From: a virus
IMG/VR virus record: IMGVR_UViG_3300013005_003891
Span: 1-64,000 of that record
Length of the DNA stretch: 64,000 bases
Reading direction: 5' to 3' (one strand)
In this document: positions 8,428 to 15,501 of the stretch, piece after piece
Position numbering within the stretch: the stretch's first letter is position 1
Layout of the letters: the number at the start of each line of letters is the position of its first letter
Program-made: the position numbers and the translations under genes
The notes under the pieces: generated by a model
The model's input: the letters and a program-made list of their open reading frames with translations, nothing else
Told to the model about the DNA's origin: nothing
Databases searched by the model: none

Positions 8428-8745
8428 TTACTTCTTGCAATCACAGTCAACAATTTCTTCATCCATTCCTAAACAAAAAGCTACATCACCAATTTGTGGC
8501 TTCTTATTAGTATAATACATAACTCCATTCTCAGTTACTACCTGCCATTTCATATCTATACTTTTATCTACATTTCTTTCTACAGATACAACTTTAATAG
8601 GCCATGCCTTAGTAGTGTCTGTTGGAATAATCGGTTGTAGACTTACCTTGACTGTATCTACACGAGATATAAGAATTGGTGGTGGTGTAATTAAATCACA
8701 ACTAATTAAACCTATACTTAATAATGTTAATAATACTTTTTTCAT
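8428..8745 (-). CDS. Predicted lipoprotein, possible outer spanin
   Basis: Signal peptide with a lipobox at residues 1-16 (LLTLLSIGLISC). The rest is soluble, with a Pro-rich start (DLITPPPILIS) and a Cys-rich end (IVDCDCKK). It lies just before the endolysin on the same transcript. A small lipoprotein beside an endolysin could be an outer-membrane spanin, but the protein lacks the usual proline-rich extension, so the call is tentative. Confidence 0.6.
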   Translation of the reverse strand: MKKVLLTLLSIGLISCDLITPPPILISRVDTVKVSLQPIIPTDTTKAWPIKVVSVERNVDKSIDMKWQVVTENGVMYYTNKKPQIGDVAFCLGMDEEIVDCDCKK

Positions 8746-8936
8746 CTTGATTCTACTTTTATTTGTTTTGCTTCTTCTTTATCTAATATAAATGCTAGGC
8801 CTGAACCTACAGCCACTAATAATGAGTTGTCACTAACATGGCATACTTTGATTTCACTCCCATTACTAAATCTATTATCAATTGTCTCAATAACGTTATA
8901 GACTCTAGGATATATAGTTACTTCACTTAATCTCAT
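8742..8936 (-). CDS. Hypothetical protein (64 aa)
   Basis: Short, probably beta-rich (SLLVAVGSGLAFILDKEEAK). Overlaps the phosphatase gene above it and the lipoprotein below it by 4 bases each. Function unknown. Confidence 0.55.
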   Translation of the reverse strand: MRLSEVTIYPRVYNVIETIDNRFSNGSEIKVCHVSDNSLLVAVGSGLAFILDKEEAKQIKVESR

Positions 8937-9670
8937 AATATAGTTGGATAATCACCTACTTTAAACTCTCTATCTTCATAAATTAAAAACTTATTTGAGG
9001 TATCAAGTGTGTCAATAAAATAATATCTACCACCTGTTGATTTACCTTCAATATCAATCTTCTTAACATGAGTATGACCTACTACTTGGATATAATCTTC
9101 TTTTAAGAATGTATCTCTATTACCAGCCATTAATGCTTGAGGGCGAATCCAAATTGGTGTTTGTGTTTTAGTATTACCATACTGGTCAATACCATAAAAC
9201 ATAAAACGATTAGGTTGGTATTTCCAAATTGCATTCACATAATCAGCTATGTTAGTTACAGTACCTTGGTCTGTAAATGGTTCATAATGATTTTGATACA
9301 CTAACCAATCATGACCAATACCAGCATGTGTAAACAAGATATTATCAAGTTGATAACACATTTGTAGGTGGTGGTTATTTTCTTGAAGCAACTGTCTAAT
9401 AGCTGGAGCTGCACCTGCTTTATATCCTGAATATGTCTCACCCCCTGGGTAATAATGATAGTCATGGTTACCCACTAACATAATTACTTCACACTCACCT
9501 TTCTCTTTAAACTCAATTATTTCTTTAAAATTAAACATCTGCTGAGCAGGTTCAATATCAAAACTATCAAAATAATCTCCTATAAAGATAACTCGATCTG
9601 CTTCTTCTTGGAACACAATGTCTTTCCAAACATTGCGTCCATGAATATCTCCTATTACTATTGTTTTCAT
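8933..9670 (-). CDS. PPP-type metallophosphatase
   Basis: Motifs of the PPP/ApaH branch occur in order: GDIHGR near residue 7, GDYFDS near 31, GNHD near 66, THAG near 114 and GHTHV near 200. Members dephosphorylate proteins or split dinucleoside tetraphosphates. The acid pair GDYFDS is closer to protein phosphatases. Overlaps both neighbours by 4 bases. This is the second, unrelated metallophosphoesterase of the window. Confidence 0.85.
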   Translation of the reverse strand: MKTIVIGDIHGRNVWKDIVFQEEADRVIFIGDYFDSFDIEPAQQMFNFKEIIEFKEKGECEVIMLVGNHDYHYYPGGETYSGYKAGAAPAIRQLLQENNHHLQMCYQLDNILFTHAGIGHDWLVYQNHYEPFTDQGTVTNIADYVNAIWKYQPNRFMFYGIDQYGNTKTQTPIWIRPQALMAGNRDTFLKEDYIQVVGHTHVKKIDIEGKSTGGRYYFIDTLDTSNKFLIYEDREFKVGDYPTIL

Positions 9671-9993
9671 TTTACTAATTTCTTAACTTTAATAATGAAA
9701 CGACGTTTAAAACATTTCAATGTAGTTGAAAATGTATTTACTGGTGTTTCAGCTCTTAACTCACTAAATGCTTTCTTCATTGCAATTTTAATCTTAGGAT
9801 TAACTTTAATTAATTCAAAGAATTTATCTAAATGAGATGATGATTTTGAATTCCATCTACCATTATAAAACTCAGTTAATGTCACTCGTGTATCACTTAT
9901 TGTGTCAAATAAGTAAACTGTAACTGTTTTTTCCCAACTGTCTGTAACGAATTGTAATTCTTGATTACCTGAAAGTGATACTGATTTGCTCAT
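9667..9993 (-). CDS. Hypothetical protein (108 aa)
   Basis: Beta-rich start and a strongly basic end (KCFKRRFIIKVKKLVK). First gene of the operon that leads through the phosphatase to the endolysin. No family recognised. Confidence 0.6.
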   Translation of the reverse strand: MSKSVSLSGNQELQFVTDSWEKTVTVYLFDTISDTRVTLTEFYNGRWNSKSSSHLDKFFELIKVNPKIKIAMKKAFSELRAETPVNTFSTTLKCFKRRFIIKVKKLVK

Positions 9994-10018
9994 AACTTTT
10001 ATTATTTTTTATTATATC

Positions 10019-10050
10019 TAAATATAACAAGGAATGGCCCGAAGGCCAAA
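10019..10050 (-). promoter_or_regulatory. Terminator-promoter module
   Basis: Minus strand: TTTG, 20 bases, TATATTTA, with the GGCC-TTCG-GGCC hairpin in the spacer. It heads the seven-gene transcript from 9993 down to 5822 that includes the endolysin. Confidence 0.8.
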
Positions 10051-10071
10051 CATTTGTCATGAAAGGTTTAC

Positions 10072-10278
10072 TTAAAATGGTAAATCTTCTTTAGGTTTGA
10101 AATACTCTTTTAAAAACTGTTCAGGATACAACATTACATTTCCTGTGTATTTAGGATTAGACACTTTTCGTGTATCATGTTTCCATCCACCTTCTAATGA
10201 GGCGAGATATACTTTTTTACCTAATTCGGTCCCAGCTGCCTTACCTAAGAACTCATATAACGACATCATTTTATCCAT
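10072..10278 (-). CDS. Hypothetical protein (68 aa)
   Basis: Starts MDKMMSLYEFLGKAAG and has a Lys-rich end. The start could be any of the first Met codons. Overlaps the upstream gene by 8 bases. Function unknown. Confidence 0.55.
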   Translation of the reverse strand: MDKMMSLYEFLGKAAGTELGKKVYLASLEGGWKHDTRKVSNPKYTGNVMLYPEQFLKEYFKPKEDLPF

Positions 10279-10525
10279 TGATCACCTCCTCTAATGTTTT
10301 CCATTCTGCTTCAACCTCACCCTCATCATTAAAATTACCATTTGCTATTGCTAAATGAATCTCTCCATTTTCATCTTTACCAATTGCGACTGCTCCAAAG
10401 CCCTCACATAGATAGTAATTAGTCATTGTACTGTTAGGCATTTCTGAAGCGATTGCTTCAATATCAAAATCCCAACCCATTTCCGGATCATTTTTTTCGA
10501 CCCATTGTTTGCTAAATTCAGCCAT
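10271..10525 (-). CDS. Hypothetical protein (84 aa)
   Basis: Acidic soluble protein (GWDFDIEAIASEMPNSTM). The ATG is behind an A/T-rich leader and a copy of the promoter element with a strong hairpin. No family recognised. Confidence 0.6.
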   Translation of the reverse strand: MAEFSKQWVEKNDPEMGWDFDIEAIASEMPNSTMTNYYLCEGFGAVAIGKDENGEIHLAIANGNFNDEGEVEAEWKTLEEVING

Positions 10526-10546
10526 AACTTATTTTTTATTTATACT

Positions 10547-10578
10547 TTAATATAATAAAAATAGGCCCGAAGGCCTAT
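10547..10578 (-). promoter_or_regulatory. Promoter element variant overlapping a strong hairpin
   Basis: The position of the -33 box reads ATAG instead of TTTG, but the 20-base spacing to TATATTAA is kept. The change extends the hairpin to 9 bp, so terminator function may have been favoured over promoter strength. It lies before the genes at 10525 and 10278. Confidence 0.5.
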
Positions 10579-10580
10579 TT
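10559..10580 (-). terminator. Intrinsic terminator
   Basis: A perfect 9-bp stem (AAATAGGCC with GGCCTATTT) closes a UUCG tetraloop on the transcribed strand and is followed by a T-rich run. It lies right after the stop of the 178-aa gene. Because the stem is flanked by A and T runs it may work in both directions. Confidence 0.8.
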
Positions 10581-10602
10581 ATTTTTATTTATTTTTTAGA
10601 TT

Positions 10603-11139
10603 TTAATAATCACCTAAGTCTCCACTAGACATACCTCTAGAACTACGACCTGGCATACCCATTCTGTCTATAGCTGGTAAATCATCTTCCATGTTAGAAA
10701 GTGGTTTTGGTTGGAAGATGTTATTAAAGTTTTTAGCTGATAACTCAGCAGCTTTAGCTTTGGCTTCTTCATAAGTGTATGGTCCAAAATCATATGGTGT
10801 GCTATTTTTTTCAATACCATACATTTTCTTATCACCTCCCATTTCATCTAATTTTGGGTTTTTATCTAAACCCATTTGGTAATCAATTGTTTTACTTGAG
10901 TCACCCATATCTTTAGGTTTACCAACAGGTAAAAATGTTGGAATACCACTTATTACTTTAGTGAATTGAACTTGATCAGGCAGTTCATCTACAGTTACTA
11001 ACTTACTACCCCAACGTACTTGACCCCCAGGCCCAACTTTAGCTATTACTTCTTCTTTAGAATAAGTACCATAGTTAAAACCATTTTCGTTTTCAAGTAA
11101 TAATTGATTTCGTCTCCACTCGTATACATTAAATGCCAT
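10603..11139 (-). CDS. Hypothetical protein, possible virion-associated (178 aa)
   Basis: Begins MAFNVYEWRRNQLLLENEN; the LLE there fits the (L/I)xE cleavage rule of T4-type prohead proteases, so a capsid-targeting leader is possible. The rest is Gly/Asp/Met-rich and probably disordered at the end (MPGRSSRGMSSGDLGDY). No enzyme motif. Ends at a strong terminator, so it closes its own transcript. Confidence 0.6.
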   Translation of the reverse strand: MAFNVYEWRRNQLLLENENGFNYGTYSKEEVIAKVGPGGQVRWGSKLVTVDELPDQVQFTKVISGIPTFLPVGKPKDMGDSSKTIDYQMGLDKNPKLDEMGGDKKMYGIEKNSTPYDFGPYTYEEAKAKAAELSAKNFNNIFQPKPLSNMEDDLPAIDRMGMPGRSSRGMSSGDLGDY

Positions 11140-11165
11140 AATTTTATTTTATTATAAATATATAA

Positions 11166-11600
11166 TTATTTTTTCTCGTCAGAATTTAATAATCCCTTTC
11201 CGTATTGTTTCTTTCGTTCCCAATATCTATCTTTTACATACTGGTGTATTGGTAATGGTTTACCTTCATCATCAATGCGAACAAAGGTCATTTTAGTGTG
11301 AGTAACTGTCTCTTGCGCGCCAGTATAAACATTATGTTTACGGACATCTATTTCCACTGTAACTGAGGTATTACCGAACTTGATGATGTCACCATATATT
11401 TTAAGTATACTACCTACTTTAACTGGTTTCTTAAATATCAGTTCATCAATTTTTAAGGTAACAACTCGTTGTGTATCACAAATTTGAGCTACATATGAAG
11501 CAGCAGCGTCATCAATTAAAGACATTATAGTACCACCAAACATATTATCATGGACACCTATATCACCTTTCTTGCAAATGTAAGTTGTAATTAACTCCAT
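11166..11600 (-). CDS. Acyl-CoA thioesterase-like hotdog protein
   Basis: The hotdog-fold thioesterase signature is clear: HDNMFGGTIMSLIDDAAASY at about residues 17-36, with the Asn/Gly-Gly and Asp typical of YciA-type acyl-CoA thioesterases, then strands ending VTHTKMTFVRID. These enzymes free CoA from acyl-CoA. The length of 144 is normal for the family. Such a gene is unusual in a phage. The start overlaps the stop of a 27-codon micro-ORF (TAATG). Confidence 0.8.
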   Translation of the reverse strand: MELITTYICKKGDIGVHDNMFGGTIMSLIDDAAASYVAQICDTQRVVTLKIDELIFKKPVKVGSILKIYGDIIKFGNTSVTVEIDVRKHNVYTGAQETVTHTKMTFVRIDDEGKPLPIHQYVKDRYWERKKQYGKGLLNSDEKK

Positions 11601-11683
11601 TAGAATAAATCATCTAATTCTTTAGGACACACATCAATAATATGTTTTTTAACAAATTGTTTCCACCAATTATTCAATCTCAT
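11600..11683 (-). CDS. Possible micro-ORF (27 aa)
   Basis: ATG at 11683 lies inside the end of the ClpP-like gene, and the stop overlaps the thioesterase start as TAATG. The peptide is basic then acidic (MRLNNWWKQFVKKH). It may be a real micro-protein or serve only to couple translation between its neighbours. Confidence 0.35.
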   Translation of the reverse strand: MRLNNWWKQFVKKHIIDVCPKELDDLF

Positions 11684-12242
11684 CAACCATCCCATACTTA
11701 AATGCTTCTTCGGCTGTGAAATACCAGTCACGTCTTGATTTTTTAACATCGTCTAATTGTTTTTGAGATATAGTTGAGTTTAATAATAGAATTTCATCAT
11801 ATTGTTTCATTATACGATTACACTCATCTAAATCATCTTTAATAATAGATAATTTATCAAATTGAGGGTAACTATTTAAAGCTTCATGGTACATAAATGT
11901 AGCATATTTACTTGCAATTCGTTTCCACCCAGCCGCAAATATTGGTAATCCCATTGACATGGCGTAACCATAACAGTAAGTATGAATGGGGGTTGTTGAG
12001 GCTTTAATTACACCTATTAAAGCGAAGCCATCATAAATTACCCCACCAAAACTATTAATGATTAATTTAATTGGTTTACGTTCAAAATCTTTAGAGACTG
12101 AGTCTTGCTCATCATCATATTCGTTAACATCTAAGATAAATTGAATCATTTCCCCAACACTCTCATTATCAATATCATCACTTAAGATAATACTTCTAAA
12201 TTGATCTTCTCTATCAAAATACCTATTTTTTCTACTTGTCAT
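11670..12242 (-). CDS. ClpP-like serine protease
   Basis: ClpP/crotonase-fold protease. The nucleophile Ser lies in GYAMSMGLPIFAAG near residue 96, the His in YATFMYHEAL near 120 and an acidic residue near the DDLDECN region. Oxyanion-loop INSFGG near 64. At 190 residues it is the size of ClpP. It could replace or modify host ClpP, or process phage proteins such as the prohead. No Clp ATPase is seen nearby. Its ATG overlaps the stop of the lipoprotein gene by one base. Confidence 0.85.
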   Translation of the reverse strand: MTSRKNRYFDREDQFRSIILSDDIDNESVGEMIQFILDVNEYDDEQDSVSKDFERKPIKLIINSFGGVIYDGFALIGVIKASTTPIHTYCYGYAMSMGLPIFAAGWKRIASKYATFMYHEALNSYPQFDKLSIIKDDLDECNRIMKQYDEILLLNSTISQKQLDDVKKSRRDWYFTAEEAFKYGMVDEIE

Positions 12243-12421
12243 TATCTATGTTTTTTAGGTGTACATTGATGATTAAGTTGACTTTTACCTTTGTTAACTC
12301 GTTTAGTTTGTTTATACATTGTTTGTTGTCTATTACTATGGCTTTTATAGTTATAGCCTTTTTGAGGAGCTGAGCATGAAGCTAAAACAGCTACAATTAA
12401 GAATAAAATTAGTTTTTTCAT
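12242..12421 (-). CDS. Small predicted lipoprotein (59 aa)
   Basis: I start it at ATG 12421 (MKKLILFLIVAVLASCS), which gives a perfect signal peptide with lipobox LASC. The longer start at 12436 would spoil it. The mature part is very basic (KQTKRVNKGKSQ). Could act in the envelope, for example in exclusion or lysis, but nothing shows which. Confidence 0.65.
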   Translation of the reverse strand: MKKLILFLIVAVLASCSAPQKGYNYKSHSNRQQTMYKQTKRVNKGKSQLNHQCTPKKHR

Positions 12422-12639
12422 ATTATTTCCTCCCATTCTGGTTCTTTAATTTCTTGTAAAAAGAATAATGCTTCTCCTTCTTGGTACACTTGATCTGATT
12501 CAGTATACTCTTTCCATAACTCAATAAGTTCATTTCTAGTTTGACCTGTTAAGTTATCTACAAATCTACCAACCCAAACTCTACGCCTTACAACATAAGG
12601 TGTACCATTAAGAGTAAGTACATCATTCCTGGTTACCAT
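12418..12639 (-). CDS. Hypothetical protein (73 aa)
   Basis: Soluble, begins MVTRNDVLTLNGTPYVVRRR, with an acidic end. Overlaps the lipoprotein start by 4 bases and the gene above by 17. No family recognised. Confidence 0.55.
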   Translation of the reverse strand: MVTRNDVLTLNGTPYVVRRRVWVGRFVDNLTGQTRNELIELWKEYTESDQVYQEGEALFFLQEIKEPEWEEII

Positions 12640-12757
12640 GTTTATATTTTTTTCTATTATATACTTTACCTGAAGGTTTTGCCTTCTGTATCATTCTACG
12701 TCTCACTATTTGAGCGACATGTCGTAATGATAAACCGTTTAAATTACTATTTTCCAT
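12623..12757 (-). CDS. Small basic protein (44 aa)
   Basis: The ATG at 12757 (MENSNLNGLSLRHVAQIVRR) follows the promoter; the longer frame upstream only reads through the promoter element. The RHVAQIVRRRMIQKA stretch is a basic helix. Possibly nucleic-acid binding; function unknown. Confidence 0.55.
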   Translation of the reverse strand: MENSNLNGLSLRHVAQIVRRRMIQKAKPSGKVYNRKKYKHGNQE

Positions 12758-12775
12758 GTGTTTTTTATTATATAA

Positions 12776-12807
12776 TAAATATAACAAAAAAGGCTTGGGA
12801 AGCCAAG
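12776..12807 (-). promoter_or_regulatory. Terminator-promoter module
   Basis: Minus strand: CTTG, 20 bases, TATATTTA. Starts the transcript through the 44-aa gene, lipoprotein, ClpP-like protease and thioesterase. Confidence 0.75.
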
Positions 12808-12811
12808 CCTT
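12790..12811 (-). terminator. Intrinsic terminator inside the promoter module
   Basis: A perfect 9-bp stem (AAGGCTTGG with CCAAGCCTT) with a 4-base loop is followed by TTTTGTT. It ends the transcript of the spanin-like gene above. The hairpin sits between the -33 and -7 boxes of the next promoter. Confidence 0.8.
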
Positions 12812-12834
12812 AATCATGAAACGTTAAGTAAAAT

Positions 12835-13155
12835 TTACTTCTTTTCAGCTGACATTTTTGGGGCTGGTTTCTTTTTGAAATATTTTTTCTTTTTCTTTAC
12901 TTCCTCAGTTTTAGGAACATCAACAATACCATGCATTGATTTACTTTCCATTACTCGGATTTGAGATTTCAATACTGTCACCTCATTACGAAGCAATTGA
13001 CGTTGTGCATTATTTAATTCTAAAGACTCTTTAAGTGGCCTAATTTCAGAATTAACAGCTTCTAATTCATTTGTAAGAAACTGTGTTTTTGAAGCAAACA
13101 TTACTGCTGCTGTTGTTGCTACTACTAAAGCAGCTGATAAGATAATTACTAACAT
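12835..13155 (-). CDS. Membrane-anchored coiled-coil protein (inner-spanin-like)
   Basis: N-terminal membrane helix at residues 1-20 (LVIILSAALVVATTAAVMFA), coiled coil at about 27-75, and a Lys-rich tail (KKKKKYFKKKPAPKM). The layout is that of inner-membrane spanins or head-vertex chaperones, but spanins are usually near the endolysin, about 4.5 kb away here. Role inferred only from shape. Confidence 0.6.
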   Translation of the reverse strand: MLVIILSAALVVATTAAVMFASKTQFLTNELEAVNSEIRPLKESLELNNAQRQLLRNEVTVLKSQIRVMESKSMHGIVDVPKTEEVKKKKKYFKKKPAPKMSAEKK

Positions 13156-13176
13156 ATTTTATTTTTATTTATTTGT

Positions 13177-13344
13177 TTACATTCTATCTGTCTTAACTGT
13201 GAAATGAGCTAATTCAATTATTTCATTTTGAGTTTTATGTGGGTGGGATATTTTATACTCTTTTATATATTGATGTAATTTATCTACATCTCCAGCTGCG
13301 TGTGCTTGATAAAAAATTTCTTCAATACGTTCTTCGTTACTCAT
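13177..13344 (-). CDS. Hypothetical protein (55 aa)
   Basis: ATG at 13344 overlaps the end of the upstream gene by 8 bases. Helical, charged (MSNEERIEEIFYQAHAAG). Fills an otherwise empty gap with the normal codon use of the window. Confidence 0.55.
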   Translation of the reverse strand: MSNEERIEEIFYQAHAAGDVDKLHQYIKEYKISHPHKTQNEIIELAHFTVKTDRM

Positions 13345-13546
13345 AAAAACTATTTCTTTTAAATTTATAAATCATATTAAATGTAGCCAAATTATTTCTA
13401 ATTTCTTTTACATCCATTTTTTTCCACTTCCAATATTCTACAAAGTTACTTATTATATTTTTAGCACACTCTAACTGTCCCTCATTCTCTATGGAGTTAA
13501 GTATTTTGATTATTTTATTTGTGTGTTGTCTAAATACTTTTTCCAC
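13337..13546 (-). CDS. Hypothetical protein (69 aa)
   Basis: Helical, basic (WKWKKMDVKEIRNNLATFNM). No family recognised. Preceded by an A/T-rich leader with a TATATTTA box but no matching -33 box. Confidence 0.55.
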   Translation of the reverse strand: MEKVFRQHTNKIIKILNSIENEGQLECAKNIISNFVEYWKWKKMDVKEIRNNLATFNMIYKFKRNSFYE

Positions 13547-13572
13547 CTTGTAAATATATGGATATACATATA

Positions 13573-13914
13573 TTACTCTTTATAATTCTTCTTAAATTCA
13601 GGATCTTCTAACCAATGTCTTTCACCTGTTCTTAATCTCGCTTTACTCTTATAATCATGAGCATAAACATAACCTTGAGGGCATTTCTTTTTCATAACCA
13701 TATTTGTCTCAAACAAATAAACTGGTCCATTATAGTCCTGGTGGTTAGGTGAACCATCCTCATTCCAGTAACATATTCGTCTAGGTCCATTATAACTTCT
13801 AAAACGATTACATGTTACTCTAAACCAACTACCATCTTCTAATTGTATTTCAGTTGCTCGTTGAGTTGGGAAATCATAAATTAATTTAACTGTCTGTCCT
13901 GTTTTTTCAGCCAT
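13573..13914 (-). CDS. Hypothetical protein (113 aa)
   Basis: Rich in aromatic residues and Arg; probably beta-rich (GSWFRVTCNRFRSYNGPRR). I see no known motif. It follows the small membrane protein gene by one base. Confidence 0.6.
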   Translation of the reverse strand: MAEKTGQTVKLIYDFPTQRATEIQLEDGSWFRVTCNRFRSYNGPRRICYWNEDGSPNHQDYNGPVYLFETNMVMKKKCPQGYVYAHDYKSKARLRTGERHWLEDPEFKKNYKE

Positions 13915-13915
13915 A

Positions 13916-14254
13916 TTATTTCCAAAATAATTGTACCATTAATATAATTAAACTTAATACTAAACAAATAGCTGTCTTCATTGTTATTGGTTCTCCAAAT
14001 AATGACACAGACATAATTGTAAACATAATTGTACCTATAACAAAACCAATTAATCTAGATGGCCATAATTGTCCATCAAAATGTTCAACCATTAAACTAA
14101 CTGAGGTCATGAATAATATTGAAATAGGAATACCTAATAATACCATAGCCCATTGATGGTTCTTCATCCATTCAAACTTCCATCTTCCTTGCAGTTGAAG
14201 AAAAGTTAATGTTTGGGCTAACACTCCTACTAACATTCCTAATAATAATTTCAT
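13916..14254 (-). CDS. Small multi-pass membrane protein (112 aa)
   Basis: Four hydrophobic segments at about residues 2-18, 35-55, 68-87 and 93-111. The end (LFGEPITMKTAICLVLSLII) resembles the last helices of small drug/metabolite transporters. It could be a transporter fragment or a phage membrane modifier. Overlaps the upstream gene by 4 bases. Confidence 0.6.
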   Translation of the reverse strand: MKLLLGMLVGVLAQTLTFLQLQGRWKFEWMKNHQWAMVLLGIPISILFMTSVSLMVEHFDGQLWPSRLIGFVIGTIMFTIMSVSLFGEPITMKTAICLVLSLIILMVQLFWK

Positions 14255-14457
14255 ATATATTCTTTTTCTAGTTTACTATAAGTGTATACTCTGAGTGTAG
14301 CCACTTGATTATCATTATAGAGTGGTTTTGCTAAATCCAAATCATCTGAGAATACTGCTTCACCTTGTTTGAATCCAATAAATGCTTGACATTGGTCATT
14401 CAAAACAATGAACTCAGGTTCTTTATTTATATCAAATGCTCTTTTCTTTCTTTTCAT
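14251..14457 (-). CDS. Hypothetical protein (68 aa)
   Basis: Begins with a basic patch (MKRKKRAFDINKEPEF) and continues as a mixed soluble domain. Overlaps both neighbours by 4 bases. Confidence 0.55.
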   Translation of the reverse strand: MKRKKRAFDINKEPEFIVLNDQCQAFIGFKQGEAVFSDDLDLAKPLYNDNQVATLRVYTYSKLEKEYI

Positions 14458-14687
14458 AGTTTAGCATCATATTCAGGTAACACTCCTAAATCTTCAATCT
14501 TGACCCACACTCTCATCTTCCACAAATCAACTTTCAAATTATCAATCATTGTCTCTCCTTCTTCAGTCGCCTTAGCTAGAATGAGTAAACATGTATCTAA
14601 TTGCTCAATTGCAGATGGAACATTTTTTGATTTGATAAATTGCAATGCTTTCTTCCATGTGTTAGTAATCTTCCCTACTTTCTTCAT
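14454..14687 (-). CDS. Hypothetical protein (77 aa)
   Basis: Helical (KALQFIKSKNVPSAIEQLDT), with repeat-like hydrophobic spacing. Function unknown. The plus-strand frame across it is a shadow. Confidence 0.55.
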   Translation of the reverse strand: MKKVGKITNTWKKALQFIKSKNVPSAIEQLDTCLLILAKATEEGETMIDNLKVDLWKMRVWVKIEDLGVLPEYDAKL

Positions 14688-14690
14688 AAT

Positions 14691-14813
14691 TTATTTTATT
14701 AGATGTATAATTAATTTTGCTATTGATGTCACTCCAAATAATACTATTATTGTTACTCCCATAACAGCTGCTATAGTGAACAACACATCTTCTGGGTTTG
14801 TTTGTTTTTTCAT
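14691..14813 (-). CDS. Small single-pass membrane protein (40 aa)
   Basis: ATG at 14813. A membrane helix covers about residues 11-30 (LFTIAAVMGVTIIVLFGVTS) and the end is basic. Codon use and the A-rich leader match the neighbours. Confidence 0.55.
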   Translation of the reverse strand: MKKQTNPEDVLFTIAAVMGVTIIVLFGVTSIAKLIIHLIK

Positions 14814-14818
14814 AACCT

Positions 14819-15142
14819 TTATTTTAATTGTTTTATATGTTTACAAATTCTATCCTTAGCTCTATAATAACCAGGACATGAACAATGATATTTATCACCT
14901 ACTTTTCTAATAATATACTTACTTGAACCATCTGATGATTTTACTTCAATATTATTAGGTTTTGGTTTTGTTTGAGTACCATCATCTTTAATCCAAACAA
15001 TATCATCAAATGTAGTATTTAATGGAACATTAACCCACCATGGACAAATTGCTAATTTATCTACAAAATTAAATAGTACAGGAGGAATAATACCACCTAC
15101 CACATAATGTTTACCGTCTTTGAAATAATAACTTCTTTCCAT
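14819..15142 (-). CDS. SWIM-type zinc finger protein
   Basis: The C-terminal CSCPGYYRAKDRICKHI fits the SWIM pattern CxC...CxH, a zinc motif that binds DNA or protein partners. The first 75 residues have no known domain. I start it at ATG 15142: an upstream TTG frame only reads through the promoter hairpin and gives a false MAFGPFF start. First gene of its transcript. Confidence 0.7.
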   Translation of the reverse strand: MERSYYFKDGKHYVVGGIIPPVLFNFVDKLAICPWWVNVPLNTTFDDIVWIKDDGTQTKPKPNNIEVKSSDGSSKYIIRKVGDKYHCSCPGYYRAKDRICKHIKQLK

Positions 15143-15156
15143 AACCTTTATTTGTT

Positions 15157-15188
15157 TAAATATAATAAAGAATGGCCCGAAGGCCAAA
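15157..15188 (-). promoter_or_regulatory. Terminator-promoter module
   Basis: Minus strand: TTTG, 20 bases, TATATTTA, with the GGCC-TTCG-GGCC hairpin in the spacer. Drives the SWIM gene at 15142 and the genes after it. Confidence 0.8.
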
Positions 15189-15192
15189 CTTA

Positions 15193-15300
15193 TTAATTGG
15201 GAAGGTTAAGGGGAGGATCGTCCTGTTCAATTAACTCTAAATCTAAAGTTAACAATAAACAAAATTCTTTTAAACTATCCCAGTCATGTTCTGCTAACAT
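15193..15300 (-). CDS. Possible small ORF (35 aa), perhaps a frameshifted gene end
   Basis: ATG at 15300, peptide begins MLAEHDWDSLKEFC and ends Pro/Asn-rich just before the terminator. Another frame upstream (GTG at 15347, 17 codons) stops at this ATG. Adding one base would join them into about 51 codons, so this may be a frameshifted small gene or two coupled micro-ORFs. Confidence 0.4.
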   Translation of the reverse strand: MLAEHDWDSLKEFCLLLTLDLELIEQDDPPLNLPN

Positions 15301-15349
15301 AACCAAATCCTTGTCGGGGATGTCGTCTAAATAATTTTTAATACTCACT

Positions 15350-15484
15350 TCTATAAGCGTTCTTAGTTGTGTATGTCTTCTCGTTTCGTAGTTTGGTAAC
15401 TTCTTTTTTCTTACGTTTACCTTCTAGAACTTGAATATACGACTTTAAACACTCGTATTTTTGTAATGCACTGTTTTTACTCAT
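15350..15484 (-). CDS. Small basic protein (44 aa)
   Basis: ATG at 15484 behind an A/T-rich leader; stop TAG. Peptide is Lys-rich (LEGKRKKKEVTKLRNEK), which suggests nucleic-acid contact. Function unknown. Confidence 0.5.
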
Positions 15485-15501
15485 AACTATTTTTATTTAA
15501 T

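Noticed and set aside
14365-14859. A 164-codon plus-strand frame with hydrophobic stretches
   Set aside because: It lies opposite three small minus-strand genes with proper leaders and overlaps; a shadow of AT-rich coding.
15143-15187. Extended start with MAFGPFFIIF for the SWIM protein, and the same for gp44 at 38577-38612
   Set aside because: These residues are just the translation of the terminator-promoter hairpin from a TTG; the true ATG comes after the -7 box.
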